A DNA stretch of 64,000 bases from an uncultured Allomuricauda sp. (GCF_947495325.1 NZ_CANLYK010000002.1:992001-1056000); one strand, 5' to 3'. Shown: positions 17,530 through 27,616, numbered from the stretch's first letter. Numbers and translations: made by a program. Notes: generated from the sequence alone by a model not told the origin.

Positions 17530-20019
17530 ATGCCGAAGAATTTAGTTATTGTTGAGTCCCCAGCAAAAGCAAAAACCATAGAACGTTTTTTAGGAAAAGA
17601 TTTCCAAGTTGAATCTAGTTTTGGTCATATTGCAGATCTTCCGTCCAAAGAACTGGGGGTAGACGTGGAAAATGATTTTAAGCCCAAATATACTGTTGAC
17701 AAGGAGAAAAAAGCCTTGGTCAAAAAACTGAAAGATTTGGCCAAAAAAGCAGATACAATATGGTTGGCAAGTGATGAAGATCGAGAGGGAGAAGCTATTT
17801 CTTGGCATTTGTCAGAAGAATTAGGATTGGATAAAAGCAGGACCAAACGTATTGTATTCAATTCCATTACAAAATCCGCTATCCAAAAAGCCATTGAGAA
17901 CCCAAGGGAAATCAATTATGATTTGGTAAATGCCCAGCAGGCTAGAAGGGTTCTGGATAGATTGGTGGGGTATGAACTTTCCCCGGTATTGTGGAAAAAA
18001 ATAAAACCAGGACTTTCGGCAGGACGGGTACAATCCGTTGCAGTACGGTTAATCGTAGAAAGAGAACGGGATATTGAGGTTTTTAAACCAGAAGCCTCCT
18101 TTAGGATTCAAGCAGAGTTTAAGACCGCAAAAGGAAATGTGTTTGCGGCAAAACTAAACAAGACCTTTCCGACCAAAGCAGCGGCTGAGGAATTTTTAAA
18201 GCAAAATATTGGAGCGGATTTTTCTGTTGGAAACCTAGATAAAAAACCGGCAAAGAAATCCCCTGCAGCACCATTTACAACTTCCACGCTTCAGCAAGAG
18301 GCATCGAGAAAATTATACTTTTCCGTTGGTAGAACCATGCAAGTTGCCCAACGTTTGTATGAAGCTGGACTTATAACTTATATGAGAACGGATAGCGTAA
18401 ACCTGTCCAAAGAAGCATTGAATGCGGCGAAAGATGCTATTGTGCAAAATTATGGTGAGTCGTACAGCAAGATTAGGAACTATACGGGAAAATCCAAAGG
18501 TGCACAAGAAGCTCACGAAGCGATTCGTCCTACCGATATGAAATTAAGTGGACCATCACTGGAAAGAGATCAGTCCAAACTGTATGAGTTGATATGGAAA
18601 CGTACGTTGGCTTCTCAGATGAGTGATGCTGAATTGGAACGTACTAATGTTAAAATAAAGGCGAGTTCACATAAAGAGGAGTTTTCTGCAAATGGTGAAG
18701 TTGTGAAGTTTGATGGATTCCTGAAAGTATATTTAGAAGGAACAGATGAAGAGGACAAAACTGAAGAGCAGGAAGGAATGCTCCCAGCAATGAGTGTGGG
18801 CGAGACATTGCAAAATAATTTTATTTCAGCTACCGAGCGTTTTTCAAGACCACCATATCGCTATACAGAAGCTTCCCTTGTTAAAAAACTGGAAGAGCTT
18901 GGTATAGGGAGACCATCAACATATGCACCAACAATTTCTACAATTCAGAATAGAGGATATGTGGAAAAGGGGACAGTGGAAGGAACACAACGTAATTACA
19001 TACAGTTGGTTTTGGAAGCCGGTGCAGTTGCCGAAAAGAAATTATCTGAAATGATAGGCTCGGACAAAGGGAAATTGGTTCCCACTGATATTGGAATGAT
19101 CGTGAACGATTTTCTCGTCAGTCATTTCACCACTATCCTAGATTATAATTTTACGGCGAAGGTTGAAGAAAACTTTGATGAAATTGCCTCGGGAGATGAA
19201 GATTGGCAGAAGATGATGAAGGAATTCTACAAAAATTTCCATCCCAAAGTGTTGGATGTAGAAGAAAATGCTGAACGTGCAAGTGGAGAACGGGTATTGG
19301 GAAAAGATCCAAAATCTGGAAGACAGGTAGCGGCAAGATTAGGTCGTTTTGGCCCAATGGTGCAAATAGGTACCGTAGATGAAGAAGAAAAACCATTGTT
19401 CGCAAGTTTGCTGCCAGAGCAATCCATTACCACAATAACCTTTGATGAGGCCATGGAGCTTTTTGAATTGCCAAGAAAATTGGGAGTTTACGAAGGAGAA
19501 GAGATTGAGGCGAGTGTAGGTCGTTTTGGTCCCTATGTAAGATTTGGGAAAAAATTCATCTCGTTGGATAAAGGAGAAAGTGCCTTTGATGTGAATATGG
19601 ATAGGGCAATTGAACTAATCAAAGCAAAACAATTGGCCGATGCGCCAATTGCACATTACGAAGATAAAGAGGTGACCAAAGGTGTGGGTCGTTTTGGTCC
19701 TTTTATTAAGTGGGATGGCATGTTCATTAATGTGAACAAGAAATACGATTTTGACAACCTTTCCAAAACCGATATTGTTGAACTCATTGAAGCCAAAAAA
19801 GTAAAAGAAGCGGAAAAATTGATTCAAGAATGGCCGGCAGAAAAAATTCGTATTGAAAAGGCCAGATGGGGCAGGCACAACATCATAAAAGGAAGAATAA
19901 AAGTTGAGCTTTCCAAAGATGTTGATGCAACCAAGATATCCTTGGAAGAAGCGCAGGCCCTTATCGAAAAAAAATCACCCAAGAAAAAAACCAAAGCCAA
20001 ACCTAAGGCTAAAAAGTAA
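17530..20019 (+). CDS. topA: DNA topoisomerase I
   Basis: An 829-residue type IA topoisomerase that relaxes negative supercoils. The TOPRIM domain opens with LVIVESPAKAKTIERFLG and contains DEDREGEAISWHL. The active-site tyrosine is in LITYMRTDSVNLS. The C-terminal part has three GRFGP-type modules (ARLGRFGPMVQIG, ASVGRFGPYVRFG, KGVGRFGPFIKWDG) in place of the cysteine zinc fingers of E. coli, and a lysine-rich tail. Only 1 nt separates it from the arginase-fold gene. Confidence 0.98.
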   Translation: MPKNLVIVESPAKAKTIERFLGKDFQVESSFGHIADLPSKELGVDVENDFKPKYTVDKEKKALVKKLKDLAKKADTIWLASDEDREGEAISWHLSEELGLDKSRTKRIVFNSITKSAIQKAIENPREINYDLVNAQQARRVLDRLVGYELSPVLWKKIKPGLSAGRVQSVAVRLIVERERDIEVFKPEASFRIQAEFKTAKGNVFAAKLNKTFPTKAAAEEFLKQNIGADFSVGNLDKKPAKKSPAAPFTTSTLQQEASRKLYFSVGRTMQVAQRLYEAGLITYMRTDSVNLSKEALNAAKDAIVQNYGESYSKIRNYTGKSKGAQEAHEAIRPTDMKLSGPSLERDQSKLYELIWKRTLASQMSDAELERTNVKIKASSHKEEFSANGEVVKFDGFLKVYLEGTDEEDKTEEQEGMLPAMSVGETLQNNFISATERFSRPPYRYTEASLVKKLEELGIGRPSTYAPTISTIQNRGYVEKGTVEGTQRNYIQLVLEAGAVAEKKLSEMIGSDKGKLVPTDIGMIVNDFLVSHFTTILDYNFTAKVEENFDEIASGDEDWQKMMKEFYKNFHPKVLDVEENAERASGERVLGKDPKSGRQVAARLGRFGPMVQIGTVDEEEKPLFASLLPEQSITTITFDEAMELFELPRKLGVYEGEEIEASVGRFGPYVRFGKKFISLDKGESAFDVNMDRAIELIKAKQLADAPIAHYEDKEVTKGVGRFGPFIKWDGMFINVNKKYDFDNLSKTDIVELIEAKKVKEAEKLIQEWPAEKIRIEKARWGRHNIIKGRIKVELSKDVDATKISLEEAQALIEKKSPKKKTKAKPKAKK

Positions 20020-20020
20020 T

Positions 20021-21178
20021 ATGGCATTCGATTTTTTGGTCCCTATAAAGGACAAAGTCTTAGCATTTTCAGAATTACTCCCACCACAAGCATTGGGCAA
20101 AAATGTTTTTAAGCATACCGAAAAAAAAGGATTGCCCGTATTTGCCAATGCCACCGTTGCCATTTTTGGCGTGTTGGAATCAAGAAATGCATTTGAAAAA
20201 AAACCGGAAAAATTGGATATCGATGAAATTCGTATTCAATTGTATCGCTTAATGACAGGTAATTGGAACTCTACGATTTTGGATATAGGTGATGTTGAAG
20301 AGGGAGATACCGTTGAAGACACCTATTTTGTGGTTAAGGAAATTGTGGCCGGTCTTTTGGAAGAAAATATTATACCTATTATAATAGGGGGCACCCAAGA
20401 TATTACCTTTCCAACCTACAGGGCATTTGACAAAATTAGAAACATGGTCAATTTGGTTTCCATAGATAGCCGTTTTGACTTTGGGGAAGATGAAGAATTA
20501 ATTTCTTCCCATTCCTATATGAGTAGAATCATAACAGATAAACCCAATAACCTTTTTAATTTTTCAAATATTGGGTATCAAAGTTATTTTAATGCCCAAG
20601 AGGAGATGGATTTAATGGAGCGTCTTTTCTTTGATGCATATCGATTGGGAGATATAACAGCTAATATTGGATTGGCAGAACCAGTATTGAGAAGTGCCCA
20701 TATTGTGAGTTTAGATCTAAGGGCGATTCGCGCCAGCGAAATGGGATTGTACAAAAACTTTTCTCCCAATGGTTTTACCGGGAGGGAAATCTGCGCCATT
20801 GCAAGATATGCGGGTATAAGTGACAAAGTATCACTTTTTGGTATCTACGAAGGAGAAAATTCCTTGCAAGCTTTTCAAATGATAGCCCAGATTATTTGGT
20901 ACTTTATAGAAGGCATCAGTTTTAGGATAAAGGAGTTCCCAAGCTCTAAAAGCGAAGATTTTACAAAGTTCACCGTACCTACGGATACTGAAGAACTCAT
21001 ATTCTACAAGAGTCACGTTACCGAGCGCTGGTGGGTAGAGGTTCCATCAATTTTACCTGAACATACTAAAACAAATTCGGTGGCGTTATTACCTTGCACC
21101 GAAGAGGACTATCTGGATGCTTGCAACCAGAATATTCCAGAAAGGTGGTTCAAGGCCTATAGAAAGGGCTTTAATTAA
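20021..21178 (+). CDS. Arginase/formimidoylglutamase-fold protein lacking metal ligands
   Basis: A 385-residue protein with the ureohydrolase fold order. Active enzymes bind two manganese ions through GGxH(D/E), DxHxD and SxDxDxxDP. Here these read GGTQD (residues 123-127), DSRFD (149-153) and SLDLRAIRAS (near 230), so both histidines and several aspartates are gone. It is therefore likely a pseudoenzyme, even though similar proteins would be named formimidoylglutamase. It sits between topA and gldK, which hints at a role tied to gliding or secretion, but that is inference. Confidence 0.8.
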   Translation: MAFDFLVPIKDKVLAFSELLPPQALGKNVFKHTEKKGLPVFANATVAIFGVLESRNAFEKKPEKLDIDEIRIQLYRLMTGNWNSTILDIGDVEEGDTVEDTYFVVKEIVAGLLEENIIPIIIGGTQDITFPTYRAFDKIRNMVNLVSIDSRFDFGEDEELISSHSYMSRIITDKPNNLFNFSNIGYQSYFNAQEEMDLMERLFFDAYRLGDITANIGLAEPVLRSAHIVSLDLRAIRASEMGLYKNFSPNGFTGREICAIARYAGISDKVSLFGIYEGENSLQAFQMIAQIIWYFIEGISFRIKEFPSSKSEDFTKFTVPTDTEELIFYKSHVTERWWVEVPSILPEHTKTNSVALLPCTEEDYLDACNQNIPERWFKAYRKGFN

Positions 21179-21298
21179 CAAACTAAATTTTTAAGCATTA
21201 ATTGGTTTCACACAATAATTTATTCAAAAAACAGTTTTGAGAATAATGAATTTGTGCAACACAGTTTATAATCTTAAATCGAAAATTTAACCTAAAGT

Positions 21299-22678
21299 AT
21301 GAGAAAGCTATTCTTTTCATCTATAGCATTTGTTTTTTTACTCACAAGTTGTGGTTCAAAATCAAAGTCAAAAGGTGAACTCGTTGGAGCCCAAGGAAAA
21401 AAGTGGTATCCTGAGAAACCCTACGGAATGGAACTGATTCCCCGCGGCTCCTTTGTAATGGGTAAGGCTGAAGAGGATCAGGCAAAAGTATTGAACGCTC
21501 CCACAAGAACAGTTACCGTACGTTCTTTTTATATGGATGACACGGAAATCACGAACAGTGAGTACCGTCAGTTTGTGGAGTGGGTCAAAGATTCTATAAC
21601 CAGAACCAAATTAGCCATTCTTGCAGATGAATTGGGAATTGGTCCTGAAGATGAAGGTATAGGAGAGTATGCCTTTAAGGATACAGATACTACCAAAATC
21701 TCAGTTTACGATAGATATATGCTCGATAATTATGCCGGTTTAGGTGAAACCGGATATGAAGGAAGAGCATTGAATACCGATGTTGATTTGGTATGGGATA
21801 CATCAGAATACCCAGATGAATATTATGCTGAGGTAATGGATTCATTATATATTCCTGAAGAGGAAAGCTATAATGGATTAAGAACCGTTGATGTGACTCA
21901 ATTAAAATATAAGTACAATTGGATGGATATCGAAGCTGCTGCCCGCTCTAAAAGTGGGAGGAGAAAAGATTTCATCAAAAAAGAGGAATTGGAAATTTAT
22001 CCGGATACCACCGTTTGGATCCGTGATTTTGAATATTCCTATAACGAACCTATGCACAATGACTATTTTTGGCATGATGCATACAGTGAGTATCCCGTTG
22101 TTGGTGTAAACTGGCAGCAGGCAAAAGCGTTTTGCTCTTGGAGAAGCAAGTTCAAGAACGATGATCAAAAAAGTCGTGGAAGACAATTTGTAAACCAGTT
22201 TAGATTACCTACGGAAGCTGAATGGGAATATGCAGCAAGAGGAGGTATTGACGGAGGTACATACCCATGGGGTGGACCTTATGTAATAAGTGATACAGGA
22301 TGTTTTATGGCCAACTTTAAGCCACAGCGTGGAGATTATGCCGCAGATGCCGCATTATATACCGTTGAGGCAAAATCATACGAGCCAAACGATTATAATT
22401 TATACAATATGGCGGGTAACGTATCTGAATGGACAAGCTCTAGCTTTGATCAAGGCGCCTACGAATATCTTTCTACCATGAACCCCAATATTGGATCAGG
22501 GCAGAATAAAAGAAAAGTAATCCGTGGTGGATCTTGGAAAGATGTTGCCTACTTCTTGCAAGTAAGTACAAGAGATTATGAATACCAAGATTCAGCAAGG
22601 AGTTACATAGGTTTCCGAACCGTTCAGGATTATATGGGTGAAGAGGATTCCACAAAGGGGCAAGGGCTTCCAAATTAA
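21299..22678 (+). CDS. gldK: Gliding motility lipoprotein GldK
   Basis: A 459-residue lipoprotein (lipobox LLTSCG) with an FGE-like fold (PRGSFVMGKAEED, FYMDDTEITNSEYRQF, FRLPTEAEWEYAARGG, MAGNVSEWTSSSFD, VIRGGSWKD). GldK and GldN form the periplasmic ring of the type IX secretion machine under the outer membrane. As usual for GldK, the cysteines of active FGE after GGSW are absent. It is the first of four contiguous gld genes. Confidence 0.96.
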   Translation: MRKLFFSSIAFVFLLTSCGSKSKSKGELVGAQGKKWYPEKPYGMELIPRGSFVMGKAEEDQAKVLNAPTRTVTVRSFYMDDTEITNSEYRQFVEWVKDSITRTKLAILADELGIGPEDEGIGEYAFKDTDTTKISVYDRYMLDNYAGLGETGYEGRALNTDVDLVWDTSEYPDEYYAEVMDSLYIPEEESYNGLRTVDVTQLKYKYNWMDIEAAARSKSGRRKDFIKKEELEIYPDTTVWIRDFEYSYNEPMHNDYFWHDAYSEYPVVGVNWQQAKAFCSWRSKFKNDDQKSRGRQFVNQFRLPTEAEWEYAARGGIDGGTYPWGGPYVISDTGCFMANFKPQRGDYAADAALYTVEAKSYEPNDYNLYNMAGNVSEWTSSSFDQGAYEYLSTMNPNIGSGQNKRKVIRGGSWKDVAYFLQVSTRDYEYQDSARSYIGFRTVQDYMGEEDSTKGQGLPN

Positions 22679-22754
22679 AATAATAAAAACGAGAGAGCAT
22701 TATATAAACCAGTAACCAAATACTTATTTATATAACTTAATTAAAATTAGAATT

Positions 22755-23405
22755 ATGGCACAGTCAAAATCAACAAAAAAACTATTTAACATGGCCTACG
22801 GGCTTGGAGCATCGGTAGTAATTATTGGTGCACTATTTAAAATCCTTCACTGGGAATTTGGACCACTTACCGGTGGATTGCTTCTTGCTGTTGGACTTAT
22901 TACAGAAGCATTGATCTTTGCTATTAGTGCATTTGAACCAGTAGACGATGAATACGATTGGTCTTTGGTGTATCCTGAATTGAACAATGGTCAAGCTAAA
23001 GGAAACAAAAATGACGCTAAGCAAGCTAAAGAAGCTGAAGGTCTTCTTTCAAGAAAATTGGATGATCTTTTAAAAGAAGCCAATATTGATTCTGAACTTT
23101 TCACAAGTTTAGGGGATAGCATCAAGAATTTTGAAGGAGCTGCTAAAGGTATTGCTCCAACTACAGATGCAATTCAGCATACTAAAAAGTATTCTGAAGA
23201 ATTGTCTCATGCTGCCGCTCAAATGGAATCTTTGAACAGCTTGTACAAAGTTCAGTTGGAAAGTGCTAGCAGACAAGCTTCTATCAACGAAGAAGTTGTA
23301 CAGAATGCTGGTGCATTGAAAGACCAAATGGAATCTTTGGCAACTAACCTTTCTTCATTGAATGGAGTTTATGGTGGAATGTTGTCTGCAATGGCAAAAA
23401 ACTAA
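22755..23405 (+). CDS. gldL: Gliding motility protein GldL
   Basis: A 216-residue inner-membrane motor subunit. Two transmembrane helices fill the N-terminus (about residues 12-30 and 38-57, GASVVIIGALFKILHWEFG and LLLAVGLITEALIFAISAFE), with the glutamate in the second helix that family members use for proton-driven rotation. A long cytoplasmic coiled coil follows. With GldM it makes the proton-powered rotary motor of the type IX system. Confidence 0.97.
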   Translation: MAQSKSTKKLFNMAYGLGASVVIIGALFKILHWEFGPLTGGLLLAVGLITEALIFAISAFEPVDDEYDWSLVYPELNNGQAKGNKNDAKQAKEAEGLLSRKLDDLLKEANIDSELFTSLGDSIKNFEGAAKGIAPTTDAIQHTKKYSEELSHAAAQMESLNSLYKVQLESASRQASINEEVVQNAGALKDQMESLATNLSSLNGVYGGMLSAMAKN

Positions 23406-23472
23406 TTAGGGTCTGTTAATTGATATACCAAACCCAGATCAAATTAATTATTAATTCTAATTAGAAAAAAAC

Positions 23473-25032
23473 ATGGCAGGAGGAAAACAAACACCACGTC
23501 AGAAGATGATCAACCTTATGTATTTGATCTTCATCGCGATGTTGGCCTTAAATATGAGCAAAGAAGTTCTTGCGGCGTTCGGGATAATGAACGAAAAGCT
23601 TGAGACTTCCAATATAAAGACTACAGAAAGTAACGATAACTTTTTGGCAAGTCTTGAAACAAAAGCTTCAGAAGATGCTGAGAAATATGGTAAATTATAC
23701 CAGAATGCTCAGAAGATCAAGGGCTTGTCACAAGAGTACTATGATTACTTGGAAACTCTTAAAAAGGGAATGACCGAAAAACTTGAAGATCCTAAGGATT
23801 ATGCAAGAATGGACAATTCCGATTATTTAGATCAGACTCTTTTTCAAGGGGATAATTTATCTGCAGAAGGTAAAGAATTCATGAAAAGAATCAATGACTA
23901 TAAGACGCAAGTTGGTGCTATTGCACCTACAGCCTTAAAGGAAGCTGTTAATACACGCTTTCAAACGGGAGATGCAAACGGTAAAGTAGAAAAAAGAGAT
24001 GGTACAAAGCAAGATTGGATTAACTATCACTATGAAGGGTATCCATTGGTAGCTTCTTTGGCTAAACTAACAGCGCTTCAGGCGGATGTTAAAGCTACGG
24101 AAGAAGATGCTTTAAAATCTATGTTGGAAGGTGAGCTTACAAATCAAGTTTCATTGACAAACTTTGCTACTTCTTTGTTGGCCTCTAAATCGGCTTTCTA
24201 TAACGGAGATAAGTATGATGGTAAGATTATCATCAGTAAAACAGATAAAACATCTACTCCAGTTAAGGCTGAGTTAACTTTAGACGGTAGAAAACTGACT
24301 GAAGGTAAAGACTATAAGTTGGAAGCTGGTGGTGTTCAAATGTTGATTGGTGCCGGTAGCCCTGGTGATCATGAAATAGTTGGTACAATGTTCTTTATGC
24401 AAGATGGAGAGGAAATTCCTGTGGAAGTTAAAAATTCTTTTGCTACAATTTCCAAGCCTAATGCTGCTGTAATTGCTGCAGATAAGATGAATGTGGTATA
24501 CCGTGGGGTTGCTAACCCAATGACCATATCCATTCCTGGTATTCCAGATAACAAAGTTTCTGCATCTGCTCCTGGACTTTCCAAGAGAAGTGGAAGCAAG
24601 TATGTTATGAATCCTGGAAAAGGTAGGGAAGTCACTATTAGTGCTTCTGGTATTTTGCCTGATGGGCAAAGAATCAGTACACCAGCTACATTCCGTATCA
24701 AGGATATTCCAAGACCAGGAGGTACTGTTCGTGGAGAAGCTGGAAGTGCTAAAATGCCTAGAAAGAACCTAGAGATATCTACTATAGGAGCTATGTTGGA
24801 AGACTTTGATTTTGATTTGAATCTTGCTGTAAGCGGATTTAAATTTAAAGTGCCAGGTCAACCTACCATCGTAGTGAACGGAAACAAATTGAATGCAAGA
24901 GCCAAATCAGCTTTACAAAGAGCTAAAAGAGGTGAAGCCGTACAGATATTCGATATCAAAGCCTACATTTCAAACAACAAAACCTATAAGTTGAAAAAGG
25001 TTTCGCCAGTTGTTGTAGAGCTTACAAACTAA
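23473..25032 (+). CDS. gldM: Gliding motility protein GldM
   Basis: A 519-residue protein with one N-terminal transmembrane helix (MINLMYLIFIAMLALNMSKEVL) and a long periplasmic region of four domains, with late blocks such as RGVANPMTISIPGIP and the ending KKVSPVVVELTN. GldM dimers form the shaft that couples the GldL motor to the GldK/GldN ring. Lies 67 nt after gldL and 18 nt before gldN. Confidence 0.97.
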   Translation: MAGGKQTPRQKMINLMYLIFIAMLALNMSKEVLAAFGIMNEKLETSNIKTTESNDNFLASLETKASEDAEKYGKLYQNAQKIKGLSQEYYDYLETLKKGMTEKLEDPKDYARMDNSDYLDQTLFQGDNLSAEGKEFMKRINDYKTQVGAIAPTALKEAVNTRFQTGDANGKVEKRDGTKQDWINYHYEGYPLVASLAKLTALQADVKATEEDALKSMLEGELTNQVSLTNFATSLLASKSAFYNGDKYDGKIIISKTDKTSTPVKAELTLDGRKLTEGKDYKLEAGGVQMLIGAGSPGDHEIVGTMFFMQDGEEIPVEVKNSFATISKPNAAVIAADKMNVVYRGVANPMTISIPGIPDNKVSASAPGLSKRSGSKYVMNPGKGREVTISASGILPDGQRISTPATFRIKDIPRPGGTVRGEAGSAKMPRKNLEISTIGAMLEDFDFDLNLAVSGFKFKVPGQPTIVVNGNKLNARAKSALQRAKRGEAVQIFDIKAYISNNKTYKLKKVSPVVVELTN

Positions 25033-25050
25033 AAAAGTATACAGATAATC

Positions 25051-25953
25051 ATGAATTGGAAAAACGCATTTTTAATTGGAGCTTTAACCTTAGTGCCCAT
25101 GTCGATCATGGCTCAGGCAAACATTTTGAATGCCAAGCTACCTGATGATGTAGGTAAGAAAACCGAAGCTCAAATAGAACAGGATAACGATGCCCCATTG
25201 GAATATGGATATACAGATGATAGAGATATCCTTTGGTCCAAAACCATATGGGAGGTAATTGACCTAGATGAGCGTGTTAACTTTCCATTATACTACCCAA
25301 CCGATACCATTGGTATTGGAGCGGACAGAAGGTCTTTGTACCATGTATTGATGAAAAACATCAAAAATGGCAATCTGACCGAGGTATATACGGATTCATA
25401 CTTCACTGAAAAGCGAAAGTTTGAAGATTTAGCTGCTACATTGAGCAAGGTGGATACCACAGATCTTGGATACGAGCAAATCAATGCAGGTGAACAAATT
25501 TCTGCTGAGTTTATCAACCAGAGAGATTTAACCGCTGCTGATATTGAGGAGTACCGTATAAAAGGCATTTGGTATTTTGACAAGCGCCAAGGAGAATTAA
25601 AATACCGTTTATTGGGTATCGCTCCTGTAGCTCCAGATGTAAACTTTGTAGACGATGAGTCTGTAGATCCTGGAGAAAATAAAGTAGAACTGTTTTGGGT
25701 CTGGTATCCAGCAGCAAGACAAGTTCTTCATGAAGCCAAGGTCTATAATCAACGTAACTCGGCACGTCCCATTACTTTTGATATGCTGTTGAACGCAAGG
25801 CGTTTTAACGCAGTGATCTATAAAGAGGACAATGTTCACGGTGACCGTGAAATTGACGACTACGTTTTTGATAATGCACTGTTCCAGTTATTGGAAGCCA
25901 AAAGAATTAAAGAGGTTATCCGAGATAGGGAGCAGGACATGTGGGCTTATTAA
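25051..25953 (+). CDS. gldN: Gliding motility protein GldN
   Basis: A 300-residue periplasmic ring subunit with a signal peptide ending around SIMAQANIL. Family features include DILWSKTIWEVIDLDERVNFPLYYP, GIWYFDKRQGELKYRLLGIAPV and LFWVWYPAARQVLH. It pairs with GldK in the type IX secretion ring and ends the operon at a strong terminator. Confidence 0.97.
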   Translation: MNWKNAFLIGALTLVPMSIMAQANILNAKLPDDVGKKTEAQIEQDNDAPLEYGYTDDRDILWSKTIWEVIDLDERVNFPLYYPTDTIGIGADRRSLYHVLMKNIKNGNLTEVYTDSYFTEKRKFEDLAATLSKVDTTDLGYEQINAGEQISAEFINQRDLTAADIEEYRIKGIWYFDKRQGELKYRLLGIAPVAPDVNFVDDESVDPGENKVELFWVWYPAARQVLHEAKVYNQRNSARPITFDMLLNARRFNAVIYKEDNVHGDREIDDYVFDNALFQLLEAKRIKEVIRDREQDMWAY

Positions 25954-25990
25954 GTCTTAAGTGATTAAAATTTCCAATTCAATTCATATA

Positions 25991-26018
25991 GACGCCGCAC
26001 ATTTGTGCGGCGTTTTTT
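25991..26018 (+). terminator. Intrinsic terminator of the gld operon
   Basis: GACGCCGCAC-ATTT-GTGCGGCGTTTTTT: a 9- to 10-bp GC-rich stem, four-base loop and a T-run. Confidence 0.95.
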
Positions 26019-26046
26019 AATTGCCCCAATTGTCATTTCAGGGCAG

Positions 26047-26078
26047 TTGATAAATCCGAGCAAGGATGTTTACTTTTG
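26047..26078 (+). promoter_or_regulatory. Promoter giving a probable leaderless mRNA
   Basis: TTG at 26047, a 21-nt spacer, and TACTTTTG at 26071-26078. The box ends four bases before the ATG at 26083, so transcription should begin at the start codon. Confidence 0.65.
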
Positions 26079-26082
26079 CCAA

Positions 26083-27138
26083 ATGTTGGATTATATAGTT
26101 GTTGGTTTGGGTTTGGCCGGAATTTCCTTTTGCGAAATATTGGAAAAAGAGGGTAAAACATTCACAGTAATTTCAGATAACTCGCAAAAAGCATCCCTTG
26201 TGGCCGGAGGCCTCTATAATCCGGTAATATTAAAACGGTTTACGATGGCCTGGAATGCCAAAGAACAAATGGAGTTGGCCATTCCCTTTTATGCAGATTT
26301 AGAGCGAAAACTACATGTAAAGTTGGATTATAAACTTCAGGTTTTGCGAAGATTTGCATCGACCCAAGAACAAAACAGCTGGTTTGAAGCCGCAGATCGC
26401 CCGGGTCTTGATTATTTTTTATCCACAGCCATCATCGAAAATAAAAACCCGAGCATTGATGCTCCCTTTGGTTATGGTGAAGTAAAGTATACTGGCAGAA
26501 TTGACACAAAGACATTACTCAACTCATATGCCGGATATTTGGAAAAAAGAGGATGCTTTACTGCAGAAAAGTTCGATTTTTCCTGTTTTGAGGCTTTTGA
26601 AGGGCATATTTCCTATAAATCAACAAAAGCCAAGCAAATTGTTTTTGCCGAAGGCTATGGCCTTAAAGACAATCCTTTTTTCAACTATCTCCCACTAAAT
26701 GGAACAAAAGGGGAACTGCTTACAATAAAAGCGCCCGATTTAAGGGAAGATAGAGTTATCAAATCTTCGGTTTTTAGCATTCCCTTAGGAAACGATTTAT
26801 ATCGTATTGGAGCAACATACAAATGGAAAGACAAAACCAACATACCTACGGAAGAAGCAAAAGAGGAGCTTTTGGGCAAATTAAAAACCTTCCTAAAGTG
26901 CGATTTTGAAGTTATTGATCATGTTGCCGGAATTCGTCCAACGGTTGTAGATAGAAGACCTCTGGTAGGTCAACATCCTGAGTATAAAAACATGTACGTT
27001 CTAAATGGTTTTGGTTCTAGAGGAGTCCTCATTGCTCCTGATGTTTCCGGACAACTATTTAATACTGTTGAAAAAGGTTCAGAATTGAACCAGGAAATCA
27101 ATATCCAAAGATTTACAAAAAGGTACTATTCCAACTGA
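26083..27138 (+). CDS. FAD-dependent amino-acid-oxidase-like oxidoreductase
   Basis: A 351-residue DAO-family flavoprotein. The FAD-binding Rossmann motif is right at the N-terminus (DYIVVGLGLAGISFCEILEKEG), and a second nucleotide-contact block lies near the end (HVAGIRPTVVDRRPLVGQHP, then LNGFGSRGVLIAPD). It may oxidise an amino acid or related amine; the substrate is unknown. The start at 26083 is chosen over 26005, because the longer version would put the promoter inside the gene and move the FAD motif away from the N-terminus. Its 3' end overlaps the converging DUF983 gene by 13 bp. Confidence 0.85.
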   Translation: MLDYIVVGLGLAGISFCEILEKEGKTFTVISDNSQKASLVAGGLYNPVILKRFTMAWNAKEQMELAIPFYADLERKLHVKLDYKLQVLRRFASTQEQNSWFEAADRPGLDYFLSTAIIENKNPSIDAPFGYGEVKYTGRIDTKTLLNSYAGYLEKRGCFTAEKFDFSCFEAFEGHISYKSTKAKQIVFAEGYGLKDNPFFNYLPLNGTKGELLTIKAPDLREDRVIKSSVFSIPLGNDLYRIGATYKWKDKTNIPTEEAKEELLGKLKTFLKCDFEVIDHVAGIRPTVVDRRPLVGQHPEYKNMYVLNGFGSRGVLIAPDVSGQLFNTVEKGSELNQEINIQRFTKRYYSN

Positions 27139-27518
27139 CCTTTTATTTGCGTTGGTTCATACTTGATAAAAAAATTGATCCAAATATTTCTTGACAAACG
27201 AATAATAACGGGCATAAACAGAATCATGGTTACCACTATTGCAATAAAGGCGCTAGTCAAAGAAGTCCCAATTATAAGAAAAGAAATAACAAATGCTGCC
27301 ACGGCAAAGGCAATTCCAACACCATAGCTCACGTACATAGCCCCATAAAAAAAGGAGGGTTCAATTTTATATTTGGTACGGCAATTGGAGCAGCGTTCAT
27401 GCATTTTAAAAATCTGTGATAATCTATAAGGATTGTTATTGACATACATGCTCTCCTCATGACATTTAGGACAACTTCCTGTTAAAATACTGTAGAGTTT
27501 GCTTCCTTTTTTTAACAT
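27126..27518 (-). CDS. DUF983 membrane protein with zinc-ribbon-like cysteines
   Basis: A 130-residue protein. Two CxxC pairs (SCPKCHEE and RCSNCRTKY) form a zinc-ribbon-like head, followed by two transmembrane helices (YGVGIAFAVAAFVISFLIIG and LTSAFIAIVVTMILFMPVII). This is the DUF983 architecture; function unknown. I place the start at ATG 27518 (MLKKGSKLYSIL). A TTG at 27536 would lengthen it by six codons but lies within a TACCTTTG promoter box. Confidence 0.82.
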   Translation of the reverse strand: MLKKGSKLYSILTGSCPKCHEESMYVNNNPYRLSQIFKMHERCSNCRTKYKIEPSFFYGAMYVSYGVGIAFAVAAFVISFLIIGTSLTSAFIAIVVTMILFMPVIIRLSRNIWINFFIKYEPTQIKGQLE

Positions 27519-27533
27519 TTGCAAGGCTTTTAT

Positions 27534-27541
27534 CAAAGGTA
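27534..27541 (-). promoter_or_regulatory. Bacteroidota -7 box for the DUF983 gene
   Basis: Minus strand TACCTTTG, an exact TAnnTTTG, 15 nt upstream of the ATG at 27518. It decides the start codon, since the upstream TTG is inside it. Confidence 0.5.
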
Positions 27542-27616
27542 GGAATTGTAGCCATTGTTACCACCGAAAATCAATATCAAAAGCTGATTTTAAGATAATG
27601 AATTTTTATTATAAAT

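Noticed and set aside
19904..20020. Upstream extension of the arginase-fold gene into topA
   Set aside because: These codons are the lysine-rich 3' end of topA in another frame; ATG at 20021, one base after the topA stop, fits the protein.
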